A stretch of DNA of 64,000 nt from Neckera pumila (taxonomy: Eukaryota > Streptophyta > Bryopsida > Hypnales > Neckeraceae), in assembly GCA_963969595.1 (NCBI GenBank), contig OZ018411.1, positions 28,159,445-28,223,444 on the forward strand. Direction: 5' to 3'. Position 1 is the first letter of the stretch. Each line of letters opens with the position of its first letter. Below the pieces are notes generated by a model. The model saw only the letters and a list, made by a program, of their open reading frames with translations, did no database searches and was not told the DNA's origin. The position numbers and the translations under genes were made by a program. This document shows positions 58,501-64,000 of the stretch, piece by piece.

Positions 58501-59040
58501 GCTTTAAATCTACTATGAGCTTTTGTACCTCTGCTTCATGACTTTGAACAAGCATTTCAGCATATTCTTTTTGAATTGCATCTATATCAGATTTTAGGTT
58601 CACTTTTGATTGCATATTTTTTTCAAGATCCGCACTAAGAGATGCCTTTAAAGTGGTTTATGTACTTTGAAGTGCAAAAAATTCAAACTACAGAGTTTGA
58701 ATTCCAATATTTCATTGCAAAGAGTTGAGCATTCTATTGCGTGGCTACGTTCAATATTATTTTGATGCCCCGCCACTTGCAGTCATAATGAATTGAATTG
58801 TTGTTGCTTCTCATCCAATTGTTGCTTCAAACTTTCAATCTCAAAATCACTTCTGCATCGAGCAACTATGACTCTTGTCACCATTTCAGGATTTTGCAAG
58901 TTACATATGTAACCCATGAATCCATTCTCTCCGTTGCCTATATACTCCAGAAGAGTTCTCACGTCACTAAACTTTGGTTGTTTTGTAGTTGAAGGATCTT
59001 CTACAGACACTTTTACGACCCACCGATCATCATCGTTGTC
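55506..59040 (-). pseudogene. Transposase-like relic with coiled-coil N-terminal part (family unnamed)
   Basis: Minus-strand fragments read in one direction: DPSTTKQPKFSDVRTLLEYI and a short coiled coil SLKQQLDEKQQQFNS (59010-58783); a longer coiled coil HEAEVQKLIVDLKHVRKC with KKQRQLVDLFLQEL (58615-58343); CGSDDNQIQSGKVLARILSR (58295-58065); VPAKLAGKP-like and LDEAKIVHGQKLKRLS (57093-56911); LVDMKTIKCMYGLGHGACAK with CIYC (56760-56665); VHMCTLHAFNQII; YKDVVSVERNFINDGLSKKG and AIWQGHDDLRIYF (56336-56200); SASGETHVTHYI; then HTQHGGGRSKKSPLVQIYQH and WYRIIQHQF (about 55840-55720). Many stops and a gap (57100-58020) break it. The Asp-rich core with a CxxC after GLGHGA and the HGGG...QHWYR block resemble a multi-copy transposon protein in plants and some animals, but I cannot name it. 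Confidence 0.55.
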
Positions 59041-59065
59041 ATTTCAAACTCCTACCCTGACTTGA
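59041..59065. other. Short gap between two divergent relics
   Basis: Only about 25-60 bp separate the first readable residues of the minus-strand and plus-strand transposase-like relics. Neither has a clear ATG; the plus reading is preceded by an in-frame TGA. Confidence 0.4.
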
Positions 59066-60735
59066 GTGAAGAGAGAACCCATTTTGGATCATGTAACTAT
59101 TTTGAGTGATGATTCTGACATTGATACCCTTCAAGACAAGAAGATTTTGAACACTCCTTCTGAGTTGACAATTTTAACCCCTACAAATGTGACCTTGGCT
59201 ATTATAAGCAATACCCCTGCAGTTAGTGTCTTAGAAAAATCTATCATTGACTGCTTGAAGGGACTTTGCAAAATGAAAGGATATAGAAATGTCTTGTCCA
59301 AACTTGATTACAATACTATTTCGATCCATGGAGTGCAAGCGTTGCCTCCACATTTTAATGGGAATGTGATATTTGAGCTTCCCGCACTACAATTTTATCC
59401 TACTCAAGTAGAAGCCAGAAACATGGTTGGTATGGATAGGCGTTGTGATGGTCACGTGTGGAGAAAGATGGTGACCACAAATATATCTAACCCTATGGGA
59501 TTGTCATTCTGTATAGCGTTTTGTGTAGGTCAATTTTGTTGCATAAATTCCTCCTGTGAATTTCTTAGTCGCGTCCATCGAACCAAGGCTTTCAATGAAA
59601 TGGAGTGGAAAGGACTATCACCTACTCCACTTGATGTTGGCGATATCCATCCTCCAGATGCAACTCTGGTTTGTAAAATTTGCAAGAAGCCTGTAGCATG
59701 TCTTGCTAGGTGTAATATGAAGGTCTATTATGTCACTAGGAATGAGTTGCACATTTGTGCTTTTGTACATCTCAGCACTCATAAACACCTAGTGAAGATG
59801 AAGAACTCTGTGACATGAAGGAGAGGACTTGAACTTTCATTGGAGAACAGTTGGAAAGAACACCAAGGGACACAAATTCTTCTATTGTCATGGAGGCAAC
59901 AAAAGAATTCCTGGGTGAGCTTATTCTTTGTCTAGATGGAAGGCAGACAAAGACTCTTGACTTCAATGAACTCATCCCAGTGCTAGAGAAGTGCAAATAC
60001 TTCAGCTTTCCAAGTATTCAGAACAAGGTAAAGTCTTTCAAATATTTAAAGAGGTTTGGTGTGATTGATAGCATTACCAAGTTGAGAGGATCAAGCACGT
60101 GGGCATTTGTTCAGGAGAGTAAATTCCCAGGTCAAGGGACGGATGTGGACAATGTATTTGTTTTCAAAATGTTAGAAGCAGGACTTGGAAATAAAGTTGA
60201 CTTGGTGAAGCGAATGCAAAATGGAGGGGACCTTCAGGATGCATGGCTAATGTTTGATCATGTCAAACGTGTGTCCAAATGGACAACCATGACGTGTCAT
60301 GTATATGACTTCATATATTGTTGTGTAATGACCATTGCTGTTTGTGACATGCAATGTGAAGATTGTGTCGCTCAAATTCTCTTTTGGAAAAATATGAACT
60401 TTGTTCTTAAGAGACACGGCGTAAGTGACCCTTAGTTTAAAGGATTCATAGTAGATAGTGCACAAGCAAATTGGAATGTTGTGCAAACTATTTATGGATC
60501 TGGGGATAGTAACATACCAATGGAACAATATGAAAGAACATGCCTCTTTCATTGGACACAATCCATGGAAAAACATACAAAAGCAAACATTTGCGGGGAT
60601 TTACAAGATCAACATTGCTAGCTCTGTAAGCAGTACAAAAATGTAGGGACATCTACGAAGTCCAAGACTTGTTATCTAGCCATAAAAGCATGGTCGTTAT
60701 CATCAGGGGCCACCACTGAATCAGGATTACATCGA
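59066..60735 (+). pseudogene. MULE-like transposase relic with zinc-binding N-terminal domain
   Basis: Three stretches of one reading. 59066-59818 (250 residues): PALQFYPTQVEARNMVGMDR, then a Cys/His-rich region with CCINSSCEFLSRVHRTKAF, EWKGLSP, CKICKKPVACLARC and HICAFVHLSTHKH, spaced like a WRKY-GCM1 or FLYWCH zinc-binding fold. 59851-60435 (194 residues): ERTPRDTNSSIVMEATKEFL, FGVIDSITKLRG, GDLQDAWLMFDHVKRV, and CVMTIAVCDMQCEDC, probably holding the first catalytic Asp. From 60436 past a stop: FKGFIVDSAQANWNVVQTIY (second Asp), MEQYERTCLFHWTQSMEKHT and AIKAWSLSSGATTESGLHRL (about 60690). The pieces are nearly collinear, with about four breaks, so decay is moderate. It starts at a GTG after a stop, and the C-terminal part is replaced at about 60740 by the dispersed repeat. 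Confidence 0.65.
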
Positions 60736-60739
60736 CTAG

Positions 60740-61225
60740 AGTTGTGACTATCTTTCGGATGAAGCTCAACTCGAGGTAGTTCACTAAGTCCTTCCTCTTC
60801 TTTTGAATTGTTTAGAATTAGCATTGTTAACACTTAGCCAAATTTTAAGGCTGATTCAGGGAGTCAAGACTAGGTCTTTTCTCAAGTTTATCCTTAAAAA
60901 CCTGTAGATTAAGACTAGGGCTTTCCAAAAACATATCACACTTAGGATTTAGAGCTAAGACGAGTAAAAAATGGAGGGATGAAGTTTATAATCTAATTTG
61001 GATGAAAATAATTAAAAAGTAACCAAGAGGAACTAAATTAGGAAGTTGTTAAGTAGAATTAACCAAGATCTCAAAAGTGAAGTTAGAAGTTAATTTCCAA
61101 ATTAGGGTTAGTAGTAATCAACAGATGAAGTTTTAAACACCGATTAGGGATCAAAATTTCATCCATCAATAACTTTTGATAGGATAGGTGGATTTTCAAG
61201 TAAGATAATATTTTAGAAAGTAAAA
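60740..61225. repeat. Dispersed repeat, copy 2 (inverted relative to 36.95-37.4 kb)
   Basis: Reverse complement of copy 1: GGATGAAGCTCAACTC, TAGGATTTAGAGCTAAGACG, TTCATCCATCAATAACTTTT and GATAGGATAGGTGGATTTTC. It abuts and probably truncates the MULE-like relic. Element type unknown. Confidence 0.65.
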
Positions 61226-61615
61226 GTAAAACACAACCAAAATCTATATCTTCAGGATTGAGTGAAGAACATTGCATGTCCTGATCATTAAAAGTAAGTT
61301 TGAACGAACAAGGATGCCTATATGACCCACTCAAAAGTGCTGAAAGGAATACAAGACCCGATTTGGTCTTTGGGGGTTACTGCCTTGGTAGTAGCTTTTA
61401 AAATCAAGTAGTGCAACCACAGGTCACCGGAGACATAAATATTGGACATGTTAACAAAATTACTAGTAGTCCTTTTTCAATAGATTGCAAGTTGGAGATC
61501 TGGGTTATGCCCAAAAACTTGGCAATTATGCTGAATATAGCGGAGCTCCAACTGAAGAAGAGACCTTGCAGTATGCATGTGCTTTGATTGACGTAAGTTT
61601 TTCCTCCTATCAGCT
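61226..61615. other. Spacer before the second Helitron
   Basis: No recognised gene. A short reading near 61500-61590 ([22 protein letters not shown]) continues the composition of neighbouring transposon coding sequence but is not identifiable. Confidence 0.35.
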
Positions 61616-64000
61616 TTGAGACATGTTTACAATTCCTTCAGTTCATTCTTCTTCCAAAGAATGGTGGACCTAGCTAGTTTCAATCTAAATTATGGTCAAT
61701 ATAAAATGCATGGGAGTGTCATAAATGTTCCAACATATATTGATAAAACACAATCAATCCTTCCTTGTTTATTTGAGGATGCTGGTGCAATAGGGACTCT
61801 TCTAAAACGCCATCTAGTATATAAATCTCCTTTTATGTCTGCAAATGTACGTCCTAATATGATTATGTTAGCACTCAAAGATTTGTTAAATACACCATTG
61901 TATAGAGATTTAAATGTTCAAATTCATCCTTTATGGAATAGTTTGTTTGCAATTCATTTTCAAACAAAAAATGAAAATGATGTTTTTGAAGATGACATTA
62001 TAAACCAAAAAAGTTTTGAAGAAGAAGTAGAAGATGTTTGTACGAAAACAATGGTGCATAATTTTTTAGATTCTGAAATTATACAAGATTATAATAAAAC
62101 ACCAACGGGCAATTTCATTAAAATGGCGGTATTCCAAGTGCGACTTTGACATTGTGCCATTTTCAACATCTAGGACAAATATAGACTTCAGAACAGCCAT
62201 TTTGAACTATTTTTACGCCATTTAAAAAAAATATTGCCATTCTAATGAAATTGCCTATACCAGCAATTGCACCTACTAAAAACAATTTATCTATTGCACC
62301 TAGTGAAGGATACCATCCTATAGAAATCTTCAAAGATAAATATAGTGAAGAACTTAATTTTCCAACCTTTTTTTTGGCCATTTTCGAATTGAAAAAATAT
62401 ATAATAGTTTTTGTTATAAAAAAATAGCAAAATGGTAACTATTGCTTATTAAAATTCATGATTTTGCTACTAATATTTAAAACATTTTTTTCAAGGCCAC
62501 TAAAATTTGTATTAAAAAATTTGTATAAAAGTTCTAATTGGATTTGAATAAGGAAAAGAAAGTTAAATAGAAGAACTTTGACAGCTGCTGAAGTCTCTAA
62601 AGAACTTAGTTTAGATAAAATTCTTCAATCCTACATTGGGTTTCGTGATTTAGAAAAGTTACGTACATCATCTGATTATATAGAAGGACTTTGGAAAAAT
62701 TTATTTGTAATGATAAGACAGTTAGGTCCTCCAACATTTTTCATTACTTTAACAAGTGTAGAGCATCTATGGACACCTTTAGTACAAGCTTTGTACAAAT
62801 TAAATGCCAAAAGTTTAAATTTACCCAATTTCAATTTTTTTCAATCCATTCATATAGCACAACTAATAAGATCCAATCTAATAGTGTGAGCATTATATTA
62901 TAATAATTGAGTTGCAAGCATTTTGAAAATTAATTAAAAAAAACCCTTCAATTATAGGTGAAGTGGTAGATTTCTTTTTTATTACCAAATTGACAATAAA
63001 GATGTAGAAAATCCAAATTATCACAAAAATAAATATAAAGACATACTTGATTTTTTGAGAGAGCTAGTCACTAGATCAAAAATGATTTTTGATGAATTTC
63101 TACTACGCTTTAATATAGACGATTCGACTTATATTACATGTTTACAAACTCAACTTAAAAGCCCACAAATATTTTTGAAACGTAAACTTTGTGATATACA
63201 TACAAATGCATACAATAAAACTATAGCAAATACTTGGTATGTCAACACAGATATTTAATTTATACTAGATCCGTATGCGGCAGCTACCTATTGTATTTCA
63301 TACTTGACAAAAGTTGACAAAAGTATAACCACTAAACTAAAATCAATTATTCAAAAATGTATAAAAGACAAAACAGATGCCGATAAATAGATCTTATAAC
63401 TTAGTAATGCATTTTTAAATGCACAACAAATGTCCATGCAACTTGCTGTTTATTGCATTCTTTCTTTACCTCTTTATTATAGTTCACAAACATTTAAATT
63501 TATAAATACATCACCATCTAAGGAATGTGCTTTCTTTTTAAAACCACAAAAAATATTATCAAAATTACACCCTAAATCTTTTAATATTATGTGTAAATCC
63601 ATTATTGATAGATACATAGAAAGACCTCGTTCATTGAATCATATATGTTTAGCTAAATTTGTGTCAAATTTTTATTGGTTAAAAAAAATAATTATAAAAT
63701 GTCAAACAACCAAAATTATAAGGTTTGCTCATTACAACAAATATAAAGATTTAGAAAATTGGGCAAGAGATTAATTATTATTATATGTACCATTTTTTAA
63801 TATAGAAGCTTCTCAAAAAAGTAACAAGGAAACTTGGAAACAAGCTTATGATGAGAGAATCAGTGATGTTATTAATGTAAGTAAAAAATCCAATTATCAA
63901 ATTGCTACAACAGTTTAAGTAGAGTGCGATGAGAAATGGGACTGTCTGCAAGAAATTGCAAATAAACTACAAACTGACAAAAATTACAATATGTGGGATG
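61616..64000 (+). mobile_element. Second Helitron relic (Rep region), continues past the window
   Basis: Plus-strand blocks in order. SVINVPTYIDKTQSILPCLF and LLKRHLVYKSPFMSANVRPN (61710-61860) match the DUF6570-type N-terminal region. YHPIEIFKDKYSEELNFP (62303-62360) follows. ELSLDKILQSYIGFRDLEKL, NLFVMIRQLGPPTFFITLTS and HLWTPLVQAL (62605-62800) are the Helitron-like N domain. EVVDFFFYYQ...NPNYH then lies at about 62960-63020, and LDPYAAATYCISYLTKVDKS (63264-63325), LSNAFLNAQQMSMQLAVYCI and LSLPLYYSSQTFKFINTS (63403-63510), and SIIDRYIERPRSLNHICLAK (63600-63660) follow. Stops are few (for example after NTDI and DADK) and frame changes are limited, so it is younger than the Helitron at the left edge. 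The usual PHFHxT-type HUH motif is not visible in the gap 62890-62960. The AFLNAQQMS and SYLTKVDKS style is one I associate with animal Helitrons. Confidence 0.82.
62108..62255. mobile_element. 148-bp MITE inside the Helitron
   Basis: Ends GGCAATTTCATTAAAATGGC and the complement of GGCAATTTCATTAGAATGGC form a clear inverted repeat of about 20 bp. It splits the Helitron reading between IIQDYNKTP and the IAPSEGYHP block. No exact target duplication is obvious. It is not related to the CACTA or TTAA families of this window. Confidence 0.7.

Noticed and set aside
1..64000. CRISPR arrays, rRNA or tRNA genes, bacterial operons
   Set aside because: No regularly spaced direct repeats with unique spacers, no rRNA words and no tRNA-like cloverleaf were noticed; splicing and transposon types show a eukaryotic nuclear sequence.
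1..64000. LTR retrotransposon coding regions (reverse transcriptase, integrase)
   Set aside because: I looked for YxDD, GKGY-type RNase H and HHCC integrase motifs in the listed readings and saw none.

Overview
This is eukaryotic DNA, almost certainly from the nuclear genome of a land plant. The plant assignment rests on three things: a spliced B-family (MDR/P-glycoprotein) ABC transporter with GT-AG introns, a germin-like protein relic, and many small transposons with plant-type CACTA ends (CACTACAAGAA/CACTATAAGAA). The very AT-rich, gene-poor, repeat-packed background, together with Tc1-like, pogo-like and Helitron relics, fits a non-seed plant (bryophyte, lycophyte or fern) at least as well as a seed plant. 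That last step is a guess; I cannot name the species.

Only one gene looks intact: an ABCB full transporter on the minus strand (14565 to 8377). It has 11 exons that join in frame to give 1292 residues, with both nucleotide-binding domains complete. Its coding part is clearly more GC-rich than its surroundings. The upstream region (about 14.6-15.6 kb) carries a diverged tandem duplication. A second host gene, a germin-like protein (29759 to 28724, minus), survives as exon 1 with a frameshift plus the start of exon 2. It is cut off about 180 bp from a 1354-bp Tc1-like element.

The rest is mostly layered transposon debris. 1-4.3 kb: a minus-strand Helitron relic (Rep plus PIF1-type helicase) invaded by a foldback element and a CACTA MITE. 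5.1-7.7, 15.8-18.1, 24.9-25.8, 32.6 and 53.0-54.0 kb: copies of one repeat family ending in TTAA-CCCCTAAAG, with TTAA on both sides. 18.2-20.6 kb: a possible TNP2-like transposase relic. 20.8-22.2 kb: two convergent ~500-bp inverted copies of an unidentified coding sequence. 22.5-24.0 kb: two copies of a MITE and a hairpin. 27.2-28.5 kb: the Tc1-like element, with 81-bp inverted repeats and a TA duplication. 34.6-49.5 kb: CACTA-type elements from 158 to 1631 bp, several with matching 3-bp target duplications, the two largest carrying internal short tandem repeats. 50.2-52.4 kb: a pogo-like transposase relic. 54.7-55.1 kb: a clean 217-bp tandem duplication. 55.5-60.7 kb: two back-to-back, divergently oriented transposase-like relics, one with a coiled-coil N-terminal part and one MULE-like. 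61.6-64.0 kb: a second, different Helitron relic on the plus strand, running off the window.

The genes do not form a pathway; the window is a transposon-dominated intergenic landscape around one working transporter gene. The best candidates for something undescribed are the TTAA-flanked repeat family, the divergent transposase pair at 59.0 kb, and the convergent coding inverted repeat at 20.8-22.2 kb.
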